The notes below the pieces were generated by a model. That model saw only the letters and a list, made by a program, of their open reading frames with translations. It ran no database searches and was not told where the DNA came from. A stretch of DNA of 64,000 bases from JADKIH01 sp031417395 (GTDB taxonomy: Bacteria > Bacteroidota > Bacteroidia > AKYH767-A > 2013-40CM-41-45). Position 1 is the stretch's first letter; each line of letters begins with the position of its first letter. The position numbers and the translations under genes were made by a program. The DNA lies in NCBI GenBank assembly GCA_031417395.1, contig JANOVM010000034.1, positions 1-64,000 on the forward strand, read 5' to 3'. Below, piece after piece: positions 51,901-63,500 of this stretch.

Positions 51901-53981
51901 CCATTATTATAAAATGTTTCTGCAGCAAAGTAATCGGTATAATTTTTTAAATCAAGTTGAGCATCAATTTGATTATAATACTGCGAAGATGTCGGAGATT
52001 GTGTTATTGCATAATTATACAATGTCCAGAAGGAGGCATCAGATCCTCTTTGAATTTCCATACCGGAACCTCTTTCCTTTAAGTGATCAATTTCATCATT
52101 CTCGAATCCAAAATTATCTTTCATCCAATGGTGATCATGATTTTCATTTATATGATATACTCCCCAATATTCCCCGTTAAGATAAAGAACCGTAGGATCA
52201 GTAGCAAGGTATCCTGAGTAGGTGGTTTTAAGCATTCTTTGCATAAATGCATCCCGGAAATTAATTTTACTTGTACCCGTTCCTCCATTCCGCAAAACGA
52301 TATTGTCTATGTCTGTTACATAAGGTTTATCAGGAAATATAGGATAGGTAAATGAGCCTAACCCATAGTGGTCGCGAGGTTTTATTTCAAAACTTTTCTT
52401 AGGGTTAGCTCTTGTATAATTTCCGTAAATTTTAATATCAGCTCCAAAACGGACAACCAGATTTTTGTTTCTATCATAAAACTCAATTGATGCAGGCTTT
52501 TCCCAATCCTGCCAGAAGTTAGCTCCCTTATAAGGAGAAGTACTTTCAGCATTGGGACCCAGGACATAAATGCCTGTATTGTAGTCCCAAAGATTGAGCG
52601 AATCCGTTGTAATAGAAAATGTAGGTAAATGTGTACTGGCACCAATAAAATACGAATTGGTAATTGTTTTACTTGGCAGATAACCACTGGCAAATACTTT
52701 TGCTCTTATGGCTTTAGGAGATGAAACAGTTATAGGCCCAGTATATAAAGGGCTAGTGGTTTTCGGTTCATCGCCATTGGTTGTATACCTTATTGAACCA
52801 CCCGGTGTTGTGTTTATTAATGTTAGTGACTGCGAATTGGTATAAAAACCTCCGGCTATTGAAAAAATTGGATCCCCTGCATAATTTGTATAACAAGTTG
52901 AACCGTTATTGCTTGCATTGGGAGTGGGCGTTGATATAAAGCACCATGTTGATGATCCATCCGGCTTTCTGCCTATTGAATTATCGGTTTGCATGGCCGG
53001 ATAGACCTTAGAATCAACAGTAGCTCCTCCGGGACTTGTTAACCATAATTTTTCGCCATTACGATCCAGCTTAAAATTGGCACTAAAATAATCCTGCGAA
53101 GAAGATACAAACCAGGAAGGAACAGCTGAAAATGAAATTGATGAATTTGTCATTCCAAAGAATAAATATGGAATAGAAGAAAGGTCACTACCCGTTGGTG
53201 TACTATTATGGACTTCTATAGCTAAGACATTTGAATCGGGACGCAATAATGATTTAAATGATTTTGGTGAAAGGTAAAATGAGTCTATTGGTAATCCCTG
53301 ATATCTCTGAGCTTCGTGTGATCCACTTGCTACATCATTCCATAATGGCCTTACATTTGGAGTTCCCAGATTGGCTCGCGCTATTTCTACACCATTCAGA
53401 TACGCCACAAAACCATCATCGTAATCCATCATTAAAATTGCTTTGGAAATCAAAGCTGTATCCGGAATGGAAAACATTTTTCGCATCATTACTGATACAC
53501 CGACAGGAACAGTTGTGCCGTCATCACCATCTGAAAAACCAATTCCGCCATTTCCACTGCTCCATGCATTCTGATTGAAACTACGATTTCTCCAATTGGT
53601 ATCAAGAGAAGCGCTGCCGGATGCATAGCGCCAGGCAGTTTGTGCATTAACAGCCATTTCCCAATGATTGACAATTACATTATTTGTTTTACCGCTGGCA
53701 AATACTAAAACCCTGGCTCCGGCATTCAGGGTATAGGAAGGAAATGAAAAAGCATATCTTTTTGTTGAGTCATCGCTCAATCCATAACCGGCAATATTCA
53801 AAGTTGAAGCAGAACTATTATACAATTCTATCCAGTCATCATTCTCTCCGGTTGAATTTTGAATTCCTACGTAATTCGTCGGACAAATTTCATTTATTAA
53901 AAGTTGTGCGGATGTGGAAGTGATAAAAAATAGCAATCCCATAATAATTCCCATTGAGGGAATAAGATATTTTTTGTTCAT
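45987..53981 (-). CDS. Giant T9SS surface protein with lamin-tail, CotH-kinase-like and 17 Ig-like repeats (paralogue 1)
   Basis: 2,664 residues from the ATG at 53981, where MNKKYLIPSMGIIMGLLFF begins a signal peptide; a frame from 54014 adds 11 residues. Domains in order: lamin-tail (about 27-110), a galactose-binding-like stretch (115-260) and a chitobiase-type C-terminal domain (385-455). A CotH-kinase-like domain follows (about 460-860; KSFEIKPRDHYGLG, YWGVYHINENHDHH, YLVYDLDFGLG), then a beta repeat with PNPGYTFNHW, a second lamin-tail and one Ig domain. Seventeen repeats of about 78 residues occupy bases 46480-50465 and lead to a type A sorting domain (YPNPTHEQLIISL). It is probably an adhesin or matrix protein; kinase activity is unproven. 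Confidence 0.88.
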   Translation of the reverse strand: MNKKYLIPSMGIIMGLLFFITSTSAQLLINEICPTNYVGIQNSTGENDDWIELYNSSASTLNIAGYGLSDDSTKRYAFSFPSYTLNAGARVLVFASGKTNNVIVNHWEMAVNAQTAWRYASGSASLDTNWRNRSFNQNAWSSGNGGIGFSDGDDGTTVPVGVSVMMRKMFSIPDTALISKAILMMDYDDGFVAYLNGVEIARANLGTPNVRPLWNDVASGSHEAQRYQGLPIDSFYLSPKSFKSLLRPDSNVLAIEVHNSTPTGSDLSSIPYLFFGMTNSSISFSAVPSWFVSSSQDYFSANFKLDRNGEKLWLTSPGGATVDSKVYPAMQTDNSIGRKPDGSSTWCFISTPTPNASNNGSTCYTNYAGDPIFSIAGGFYTNSQSLTLINTTPGGSIRYTTNGDEPKTTSPLYTGPITVSSPKAIRAKVFASGYLPSKTITNSYFIGASTHLPTFSITTDSLNLWDYNTGIYVLGPNAESTSPYKGANFWQDWEKPASIEFYDRNKNLVVRFGADIKIYGNYTRANPKKSFEIKPRDHYGLGSFTYPIFPDKPYVTDIDNIVLRNGGTGTSKINFRDAFMQRMLKTTYSGYLATDPTVLYLNGEYWGVYHINENHDHHWMKDNFGFENDEIDHLKERGSGMEIQRGSDASFWTLYNYAITQSPTSSQYYNQIDAQLDLKNYTDYFAAETFYNNGDWMGPWTNNIQLWRPKHAGGKWKYLVYDLDFGLGYSGSVTDNRLQIARNPTSFCYSSEMFDAILNNPTYKRYFINRYADLMNTIWLPANANSIMHSYKDTIDFDMPADKARWGGTISQWNTYINDMMTFESGRLSVQKNYIKSEFNLQSIVTLTLKVSPANSGRIEISTITPTTYPWTGDYFNGNPVTITAIPNPGYTFNHWNSTIAMTTNNPNQSVTYNFTGNDQITAYFTGSAVTPQLCVSEFNYNSDSAYDAGDWIELHNYGTTSLNLSGWWISDSKDNHKFQIPTGTVIPANGYLVVSEDTVKFKSQFPNVSVLGTLGFNYGNGGDQVRIFNHNNAIYLTFNYLDIAPWPLAADGGGYTCELTSNTANPNNSSSWFAGCLGGSPGRAYSGLLLAPVSISGSSTLCNGQNATLNASTGIGYSYQWKKNGVYIPGATDSSLVVNQLGSYSVTITSQGCSNETAPVVVSVITQQQPPQATSASRCGSGDITLYASSNDTVFWYTAATNGTLLGYGDSLTIPILNSSTIYYARTGSVCQSASVPVNANILPQAAAPVTNINVSRCGPGPITLTATDTAQIRWYNQSNAGGLLETGSTFITNPLFNDTTFYVEAGTVCPSARVEVFVSVVTAPSVNVNDTSRCGNGSMVLTGISPYPVTWYSEVYGGSLLGSGNLWTTPPLAVTDTFYAEAINNGCASVRQRVIAIVYNIPGPPVVSDTIICSSGSINLNATATEQVRWYSASSGGTLLNTGSSFNTPIITGTTIYYVENGYFCPSSRVPLTINIGTPAQPPNSTNAARCGAGSVTLYATSPELIYWYDAPIAGNLLITSDTYVTPSISFTTTYYAEAGTTCRSLSRTPVKAIINSIPATPAASSTAICGPGTATITTSSNDTVYWFNAPTGGPSFNTGLSYTASFSNSTTYYLEAANICRSSRIPVQVTVAQQPASPNVINGSRCGSGSVSLSASSANTVNWYSSPAGGTLLTSGLTYNTPTIASTTTYYASAFNGCESPRVPVIATVNPVPVTPTVLGASLCGSGSVSLNATSPDPMNWYSFSVGGSSIATGTLFNTGVIASTTTYYVESGTTCKSPRVPVVAVINTIPTAPSLISGSNCGPGTVTLTATTSSPIVNWYSVPSGGISLGNGLSYTTPTISTTTTYYAQATSAEGCTSSRVAVEAVISNTNSAPITTGASRCGSGSLSLSAVGLGTVNWYNTISGGTILSTGNIYTINSISTTTTYYAEANNNGCLSPRVPVIAQVDPQPAAPVSSGAFSCNPASLTITATSPEQINWYTVPSGGTSFFTGTIYTTPLISSTVTYYLDAGVNCKSPRVPVLASINSNPSSPAVINGNNCGPGNVILTAVSPSPVNWFNTPSGGTAVGTGLSYTTPSISSTTTYYAEAGILGCFSPRVPVVAFINSIPSAPSASGNSKCGPGSLPLSATGAGQLYWYTAATGGTLLDSGATYNTPNLNSSVTYFVETRFANCPSVRSAAVATIVPIPAAPSANDVSKCGPGIFTLTASSPEQIYWYSAPTGGTLLTTGSTYTTPSISTNTTYYVEAGNTCRSARIAVRALIATPPNAPALIDTSRCGPGTLVIQAISNNQVNWYAVPSGGSLLDTGAYFITPFISATTTYYAEAGIGCNSIRVPVTASIVSAPAPPNAADVTRCGFGSVNLTATSSQQIYWYDAASGGTQVGTGASFTTPPLSNTTTYYVETGDAVCHSARVSVQAILGGTQVNSIIEGAICGSGTVVLSASSSQPVDSISWYDQPGGNLLGTGQYFVTPNISATTPYYAVAYSSCTGLPLAVNAFVFPMPSFSLGADTVFLQSGQSLTIDAGPGFSSYGWSTSETTQSISVSTGGMVTVAITDANGCPATDSVYVEVVTGISSIDGKDKLVVYPNPTHEQLIISLPESSDKYYSLKVLSMDGKILIAEDVKNSFGKQQNKVISFHNIAAGVYILELLSDDYSATVKVFVQ
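46480..50465 (-). repeat. Seventeen tandem Ig-like repeats (~234 bp each) in paralogue 1
   Basis: Each unit follows the plan C-G-x-G-(S)-V-x-L-x-A-T-S-x(5)-I-x-W-Y-(S)-x(4)-G-G-T, ending TYY-V/A-E-A-G-x-x-C-x-S-x-R-V-P-V. Repeats 8-10 and 11-13 form two copies of a three-repeat higher-order unit. Unit 8 looks like a fusion of the start of paralogue 2's repeat 8 and the end of its repeat 11. Confidence 0.8.
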
Positions 53982-54500
53982 GATTTTGTATTGATTTGTG
54001 TGAAAAATCAGCAAAAGTCTTAAAATACTGGAGACTAAATTAAGAAATTTAAGGTTAAAAATTCAAATTTATTGGTGATTTGAGTATATTTCAGGGTAAA
54101 AAGATGTTAATAATTACTTTTTTTCCAAATATTAAAGATTATTGCATAAAATAACTAAGGCGTAATACATTGATTTTCAGATATTTTAATTATAGTATTT
54201 TTATTAATTACTGATTATAAAATAAAAAATAGGCAACAAAATATGTTAATAATTAATTTAATGAACTAATTTAATAAAATATTAAAAGAAAATATATTTT
54301 TCGAACGCTTTATTGCTAGTGCTTTTCTTAAAGTCTTCGGCAATAAATACTAATATATTTCATGCCTTTAAATAAGTAATTTTTACAATAATTCTGCTAT
54401 TTAATTCAAAAATTGCAATGCATTACTTAAAGCAATTACATGTACTGCTTCTGTCATTTACACTGAAAGCCCTTGGATGAACTGGGTATTGATAAAAATT
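53982..54500. other. Intergenic region between the giant paralogues
   Basis: Very AT-rich; no gene or repeat family recognised. It must contain the promoter of the downstream (minus) paralogue 1. No clear TAnnTTTG box was identified close to its start. Confidence 0.4.
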
Positions 54501-54542
54501 AAGGTCAAAATACAAAGTATTAATTCTTTGTATTTTGACCTT
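54501..54542. terminator. Perfect 17-bp hairpin, probable terminator of paralogue 2
   Basis: AAGGTCAAAATACAAAG (54501-54517) and its exact reverse complement (54526-54542) flank an 8-nt loop. The hairpin lies 41 bases past the minus-strand stop of paralogue 2 and is followed in that direction by AATTTTTAT. The long AT stem is strong, but the T tract is only moderate. Confidence 0.65.
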
Positions 54543-54583
54543 TGTACTATTAACTCAACAATAAAAAAAATACCTAAGAGCTA

Positions 54584-57500
54584 CTACTGCACAAACACTT
54601 TCACAGTAGCTGTATAATCGTTGCTTCGCAATTCAAGTATATAAACTCCCGCAGCAAAATTATGAAGTGAAATTACCTTGTTTTGCTGCTTGCCAAACGA
54701 ATTCTTAACATCCTCCTCCATCAGTATTTTTCCGTCTATTGATAATATTTTCAATGAATAATATTTATCTGATGACTCAGGAAGTGATACGATAAGTTGT
54801 CCGTGTGTTGGATTCGGATAAACAACTAACTTATCTTTACCGTCAATGGAAGATATTCCTGTAACAACTTCTACATATACACTGTCTGTAGCAGGACAAC
54901 CATTGGCATCTGTAATTGCTACCACAACCATTCCTCCCGTTGAAACGGATATTGACTGAGTTGTCTCTGTAGTAGACCAACGGTACGTGCTAAATCCGGG
55001 TCCTGCGTCAATGGTTATAGACTGACCGCTTTGTAGAAAAAGTGTATCAGCACCCAAACTAAAAGAAGGCACAGGGAAAACAAAAGCGTTTATTGCAACA
55101 GGAAGTCCTGTGCAGGAAGAATATGCAACAGCATAATATTGAGTTGTAGCAGAAATATTTGGAGTAACAAAATACTGACCTGTTCCCATTAAATTTCCGC
55201 CCGGCTGATCGTACCAGGAGATTGAATCAACAGGCTGCGAAGATGAAGCTGAAAGAACTACTGTTCCTGAACCGCAAATGGCACCCTCAATAATAGTACT
55301 TACTTGTGTTCCGCCCAGAATAGCCTGAACTGCAACACGGGCACTAAGACAAGTAGCAACTCCGGTTTCTACATAGTATGTGGTAGTATTTGTTAATGTC
55401 GGAGTTGTAAAGGAAACTCCCGTGCCGACCTGATTACCACCTGATGCAGCATCATACCAGTAAATTTGTTGTGGAGCGGAAGCCGTTAAATTAACAGAAC
55501 CTGCGCCGCAACGAGTCACATCCAGTGCATTGGGAGTTGCAGGGGCTGCAGTTACACTTGCTGTAACCGGAACACGAATACTATTACATCCGATTCCTGC
55601 TTCTGCATAATACGTAGTAGTAACACTAATAAATGGAGTTGTAAAATATGCTCCCGTATCCAGTAAGCTGCCACCTGAAGGAACTGCATACCAGTTAACC
55701 TGATCGCCGGAAATAGCTTGAATTAAAAGTGTTCCCGGACCGCAACGCGTAGTATCGAATAATGTCGGTGCATTCGGAGGGCTGGCAATGAGGGCCTGAA
55801 CCGCAACTCGAGCACTTCTACAGGTATTACCTGTTTCTACGTAATAGATGGTGTTTGTCGAAATGGAAGGAGTAGTATACGATGATCCTGTTGAAAGTAA
55901 AGATCCACCTGACGGAGCACTGTACCAGTAAATTTGTTGTGGTGAAGAAGCTGTAAGTGTAAATATTCCCGGACCGCATTTAGAAACGTCATTTGCCGAA
56001 GGTACGGCAGGAATCGGATCAATTGTTGCAATTGCTGCTATACGAACACTGTGGCATTGACCATTAAATGTTTCAACATAAAAGGTAGTCGTAGCATTTA
56101 GATTTGCCGTGTTATAAGTTGCTCCGGAATCCAGAAGCGTTCCTCCTGCAGCAGAAGTATACCAATAAAGCTGACCGCTGCCTGAAGCACTTAACGATAC
56201 AGAACCAGGTCCACAATTAGAATTTCCTGTAGCATTTGGAGAAGAAGGAAGACTATTGATAACTGCCTGAACAGCTACACGAGTACTCGTGCATCCCGCA
56301 CTTCCTGCCTGAGCGTAATAGGTCGTTGTCGCAGAAATTGTTGGTGTTGTATAAGAAGTACCAGTTGCAAGGGGATTTCCTCCTGAAGGTGCACTGTACC
56401 AGGTAATCTGTGAAGAAGAACTTCCTGTTAAAGTAACAGAGCCGGGACCGCAATTACTTGCACTGGTCAATGCAGGTGGAGAAGGATTTGAATTTATACT
56501 TACTACAACAGGTATACGAAGACTCCTACAGATATTGCCTGCTTCAACATAATATGTTGTAGTAGCAGAAACCGATGTCGAATAGGTGGGTCCCGTTGAA
56601 ACAGGAGTACCTCCACTGGTAACAGTGTACCAATAAATTTGCTCGGGTGAAGTAGCTGAAAGAGTTGCAGAACCCGGTCCACATAAACTAACATTAGAGG
56701 TAGTTGGCGATGCAGGCAAAGGAATTATTGTCGCTACAGCTGCTGATCTAAAACTTTTGCAGTTACCTGTTTTTGTTTCGACATAATAAGTGACAGAACC
56801 ATTTAGATTAGGAGTATTGTATGTGGCTCCCGAATCTAATAGTGTTCCTCCTGTTGCTGCAGTAAACCAATATAATTGTCCGGCACCGGTTGCACTTAAA
56901 AGTAGCGAACCCGGCCCACACTTTGAATTACCGGATGCCGCAGGCGCTGATGGTATGCTATTAATAACAGCCTGAACTGCCACACGAGGACTAAAACAAC
57001 CTAATATTCCCGCTTCAGCATAATACGTAGTTGTTGCTGAAATCGAAGGAGTCGTATAAATTAAACCGGTTGAAACAGCTGTTCCTCCTGAAGGAGTGGT
57101 GTACCAGCTCACAGGTGAAGAGCTTACTGCTGTCAGTGTAACATTGCCGGGTCCACAATTATTTCCATCGGCAATTACCGGTGAAGAAGGATTGGAATTG
57201 ATGGTAGCCGTTACCGGAACGCGTGGGCTTTTACAAGATATTCCAGCATCCAGATAATAAGTAACAGTAGTTGAAATAAGAGGTGTTGTATATGTTGTAC
57301 CTGTATTAAAAGATGTTCCTCCTGTTGGAACAGTGAACCAATTAATCTGGTCAGGAGAAGTTGCTGTAATAGTTAATGAAGCAGGGCCACAACTGAATGC
57401 TCCTGTTGAAACAGGTGCTGCAGGCTGAGGATCCACTTGTGCAATTACAGGTGTACGTGGACTGAGACAACCGCTATTATTCGTTTCCACATAATAAGTT

Positions 57501-60500
57501 GTCGTAGTACTAATAGAGTTAATAGTATAAGTAGTTCCTGTAAATAATACAGAACCTCCAGCAATGGAACTGTACCAATTTATTGTACCTAATCCTGTAG
57601 CAGAAAGTGACAAAGCACCTGTTCCGCAACGGGAAGCACCTGTTGTTATCGGTGACGGATTGTTACTATTAATAATAGCTTCAACAAAGGTACGTGAACT
57701 AGTACATCCTGCCGCACTGGTTGCTTCAGCATAGTAAGTAGTCGTAGATGTAATAGTTGTGGTAGTATAACTGAGTCCACTGCCAAGGGAAGTTCCGCCC
57801 GACGGCACACTGTACCAATTAACAATAGGAGAAGAAGTTGTTGCAGTGAGGGTAACAGTGCCCGGACCGCAATTGCTTCCACTGGTAAGTGATGGTGCTG
57901 AAGGAACAGAATTAATTACAGCAACAACAGGAACACGTGGACTCTTGCATGTTGTTCCGGCTTCTACATAATAAGTAGTTGTGGAAGAAATAACACCTGT
58001 AGTATAGGACGCGCCGGCTACTAATGATGTACCGCCACTGGAACTTGAATACCAATTCATAGGATCAGCAGCAGTTGCAGATAACGTAAGTGACCCGCTA
58101 CCACAAGCCGAAGCACCTGTTACATTTGGTGCTGCTGAAATTGGATTCACCAATGCAATCGCTGCTGAACGTAAACTTGGACAGCCATTCGATACTGCTT
58201 CAGCATAATACGTTGTAGTTGCGCTTATAGTAGCAATAGTAAAGGTACTTCCTGTTGCTAGCAGACTTCCCCCTGAAGAGGAGCTGTACCAATTGATATT
58301 TCCTGAACCTGTCGCTGATAATGACAGCGAACCTGACCCGCAACGGGAAGCTCCTGTGGCAGAAGGTGCAGAAGGAGCACTATTGATTGCTGCTGTTACA
58401 GGAACCCGTGTACTTGGGCATCCTGCAGCACTAACTGCCTCCGCATAATAAATAGTAGTAGAAGATATTGGCTGAGTAAGATATGATAAGCCGCTTCCAA
58501 GTATACTTCCTCCGGTGGATGCACTATACCAGTTAACAGTTCCTGACCCCGAAAGGGAGGCTGATAAACTTAAAGTTGCCGGTTGTGTGCAGCTTGATGC
58601 TCCAGTTACAGAAGGAGCAGAAGGAATAGAATTAACTAAAACCTGAACAGGAACTCTTGCACTGCGACAGTTATTCCCGGCTTCAACATAATACGTTGTT
58701 GTTGAAGAAACAGATGGAGAATAATTTGGTCCTACAGAAACAGGAGAACCACCGGAAGCCGACGTAAACCAATACGTTTGTTCTGGAGAAGTAGCACTTA
58801 AGGAAACTGAACCCGGACCGCAACGGCTTACACCCAATGCTGTTGGTACAGCAGGAATAGGATTTACAGTTGCTACAACCGGAACCAATGGACTCTCACA
58901 TCCATTATCCGCTGCTACATAATAGGTAGTGGTAGATGTAATTGTTGGTGTGTTGTAAGATGAACCGGAAGTTAAAGGAGTACCACCGGCAGGACTGCTA
59001 TACCAATTTATAGTATTTGCAGAGGTAGCAGAAAGTGAAGCACTTCCACTTCCACATATAGATCCGTTAACTACGTTTGGACTTACAGGTTGTTGAGCAA
59101 CATTTGCCTGAACCGGAATTCTAGCACTTCTGCAGATATTTCCCGATTCAATATAAAAAGTAGTTGAATTGCTTATTGAAGTAGTATAGGAAAGTCCATT
59201 GGTAAATGGCGTTCCACCTGTAGGTGCATTAAACCAATAAACAGTATCGTTTGAATTAGCATTTATGGTAATTGATCCCGGTCCGCAAATTGTCGCACCT
59301 AAAGAAGAAGGAGTTGCAGGAATAGAATTAACAATTGCTTTAACAGGTGTTCGGCTCAAACTTCTGCAAAAAGTTCCTGCTTCAGCATAATAGGTCGTTG
59401 TTGAAGAAATAGGCGGAGTTACATAGGTATCGCTGGTGACTAGCAAATTACCGGCTGTTGGAGCATCATACCAATAAATAAGTTCAGGTGAAGTTGCATA
59501 TAATGTAACGGGACCGGTTCCACATCGGGCCACATCGGCTGCACCCGGTGATGCTGCAGGTGAACTGACTGTAACCGTCAAAGGAACTCGAGCACTTGGA
59601 CATATATAACCGTTCTCGACATAATAAACAGTGTTATTGGTGATTACAGGTGTATTGAATATAGAACCTGTGTTAAGTAATGTTCCACCGGAAGAAGCAC
59701 TATACCATCTTACTTGTTCCGTAGCTAGCGCTGTTATAGTAGTACTGACAGAACCGCATACAAAAGTGTCGGTTACCAGAGGATTCGATGGAATTGGGTG
59801 AACGTAGGCAATTACCGGTTGTCTGACACTGGCGCAACCTCCATTAATTGCTTCTGCATAAAACGTATCAGTCACTGCAAGTGAAGATGTTTGCCAATTG
59901 TTTCCGAACCCTAATAATGCACCACCAATTTGTTCAGAATACCATGTTACAGGGTAAGGAGAAATTCCTGTGAGAACAAGCGGACCATTACCACAACGGG
60001 AAGTATCGTGAACATCTACTGCCGGAGCTGTAGTAACAGTAACGAATATTTCAACTCTCGGACTTGGACAAACAGTTCCTGCTTCTACATAAAAAGTTGT
60101 ATCGTTATATAATGGATCGGAAATAAATGTTGGTCCTGTTTCTAACAATGCACCGCTGCTTGATTGATTGTACCATCTTATTTGTGCTGTGTCAGTAGCT
60201 GTAAAAGTAATTGAACCCGGCCCGCAACGAGTAACATTAAGGTTGGTCACAGGAGAAGCAGTTATCGGTATTATATTTGCCAATACAGGAGTTGAAACAC
60301 TCTGACAATTTCTACCCGTACGTGCATAGTAAGTTGTTGGAGTAGTTAAAAGAGGTGTATTTAGTGTATCACCCATTCCGACCAACGTACCGTTTGTCAT
60401 TGAATTATACCAAAATACAGTATCATTAGCAGAAGCTATCAACGAAAATGTCGTAGGCCCACAATTAGACGTTGAAGTTGCCTGAGGAGGTGGCTGCTGC

Positions 60501-63500
60501 GTTACAACAGAAACAACTGTTGGTGGTGTTTGGCTGGAACAACCTTGAGAAGTAACGGACACCGAATAAGAACCCGATTGTGTTACAACATAAGAAGAAC
60601 CGGTTGCACCTGAAATATTTACTCCATTATTTTTCCATTGATAAGTATATCCAAGTCCTGCAGTAGCCGTTAACGTTGCGCTTTGTCCACTGCAGAAACT
60701 AGTGTTACCCGCAATATTAACCGGTGATAATAAAATACCACTGTATGCCCGACCCGGTGAACCACCGAGGCATCCTGCAAACCAGCTGGAACCATTATTA
60801 GGATTGGCCAGGTTAGTCGTTAGCTCACATGTATAGCCTCCACCATCGGGAGTTATTGGCCATGGGGCAATATCCAGATAATTGAAACTTAAATAAAGTA
60901 CATCCAAATAATTAAATAAACGAATCTGATCACCGCCATTACTGAAATTGAAGCCAATGGGACCTAAGCAACTTACAGTTGGAAATTGTGATTTAAATTT
61001 AATAGTGTCTTCGGATAAGACAAGGTACCCATTAGCAGGAATAACCGTCCCAGTAGGTATTTTATACTTATGAATATCGTTTCCATCACTTATCCACCAA
61101 CCGGACATATCAATGCTTGTAGTTCCATAATTATGTAATTCGATCCAATCTGAAGCATCAGTTGCAGAATCTGAATTATAATTTAATTCAGAAATATTAA
61201 TTTTTGCAGTTGTAGCAGAACCGGTAAAGTATGCCGTGATTTGATCATTTCCGGTAAAATTCTTTGTTACTGTCTGGTTGGGATCGTTGGTTGGAATATT
61301 TATTGTAGATTTCCAATGATCAAATGTATACCCCGGATTTGGAATAGCTGTTATTGTTACAGGATTTCCATCAAAGTAATCTCCTGTCCAAGGATATGTT
61401 GTAGGTGTTATAGTACTGATTTCAATTCTTCCTGCATTGCTTGGACTAATTTTAAGAGTTAATGTTACTTTTTTAGTAAGTGCAAACTGCGTTTTAATAT
61501 AATCCTTCATAATTGCAGGACGGGCATTGCAAAAGGTCATCATATTACTTATTTCTGTATTCCATGTAGATACATTACTACCCCATTTTGCAAAATGAGC
61601 GGGCATATCATAAGACATAGAGTCTTTGAAAGAGCGCATTACCTTATCCATATTACTATACAGGAATATGGTATTCATCAAATCGCAATATCTGTTAATA
61701 AAATCCCTTTTATATGTTGGATTCTTCAGTACGGCATCAAAAATTTCACTGGCAAAACTGAAGGCTACCGGATTACGGGCCATTTCAAGCCTGTTATCTG
61801 TTACGGATCCTTTAAGTCCCACTCCAAAATCCAGATCATAAACAAAATACCTCCACTTGCTGTTAGGTTTATTAGGCCGCCATAATTGAATATTATTTGT
61901 CCAAGGGCCAATCCAGTCACCGTTATTGTAAAATGTTTCCATTGCAAAATAATCGGTAAAATTCTTTAGATCCAGCTTTCTGTCAATATTATCATAATAA
62001 GCCTGAGTTGCCGGATTTTGTGTAGTAGCATCATTATACAATTCCCAGAATGTTTGATCACTGCCTTCCTTAACACTAATATATCCACCGCCTTCTTTTA
62101 AGTAATCAATTTCGCTCTTGCCTAAATTGAAGTTATTCTTCATCCAGGGGTTATCATGATCTTCAGTAATACAATAAACTCCCCAGTAAGCACCGTTGAG
62201 ATAGGCAACAGCAGGCTCAGCAGCCAGGTAACCGGTATTAGTCGGTTTTAATAACCGCTCCATAAAAGCATCTCTGAAATGAACTTTATTCCAGTCAGTA
62301 CCGGAGTTACGGAGGATAATGCCTTCAACATTGGTAATGTATGGTTTATCACTATACATTGGATAAGTAAAACTACCTAAGCCCCTTCTATCACTCATTT
62401 TAATTTCAAAACTCTTCTGAGCTTTTGCACGGGAATAATTTCCATAAATTTTTATGTCAGCATCAAATTTTATAACCAGGTTTTTGTTTTTGTCAAAATA
62501 TTCAATGGAAGCAGGTTTTTCCCAATCCTGCCAGAAGTTAGCTCCAAAATAAGGAGAAGTAGCAGATGCCCCGGGACCTAAAACATATATTCCTGTATTA
62601 TAATCCCAAAGATTTAAAGAATCAGTTGTTATTGCAAATGTTGGCAATTTCGTACTGGCTCCAATAAAATATGAATTAGTAGCTGTTAGGCTTGGTAAAT
62701 AACCACTGGCAAAAACTTTTGCCCTTATCGTTTTTGAAGTAGAAATAGTAAGTGATGAAAAATATTGCGGACTGGTAGTTTTTGGTTCATCACCATTGGT
62801 CGTATAACGTATTACACCACCGGGAGTAGTGTTTGTTAATGTTAAGCTAATTGTATTAGTATAAAACCCTGCAGCTTTAGAAAAAATAGGAGCATTGGCA
62901 TAGCCATTATAGCAGGTTGAAGATCCATTTGAAGCATTCGGAGTTGGTGTCAGAAAATAACACCAGCTATTTGCACCATCGGGTTTTCTGCCATAAGAAT
63001 TATTAATTTGCATGGCTGTGTATACCTTCTGATCGATAATGGTACCTGCCGGATTGGTTACATAGATTTTTTCACCGGAGCGCATTAACTTAAAGTTTGC
63101 GCTGAAATAATCCTGAGGAGATGGAACAAACCATGACGGAAGTGACATAAAATATGTGGATGAATTCGATATTCCAAAAAACAAATAAGGAATAGAAGAC
63201 AGATCTGTTCCTGTTGGTGTATTGTTATGGGTTTCAATTGCCAATACGTTTGCATTTGTACCTTGCCTCAACAATGACTTAAACAATCCACGAGGAAGAT
63301 AAAAAGAATCAATTGGTAAGCCCTGATAGCCCTGAGCTTCATGTGATGCGGTCGCAACATCATTCCACAAAGGTCTTACTCCGGGAGTTCCCATATTAAC
63401 TCTGGCAATTTCAACTCCATTTAAGTAGGCTACAAATCCATCATCGTAATCCATCATTAAAATGGCCTTTGTTATCACTGATGTATCTGAAATGCTAAAT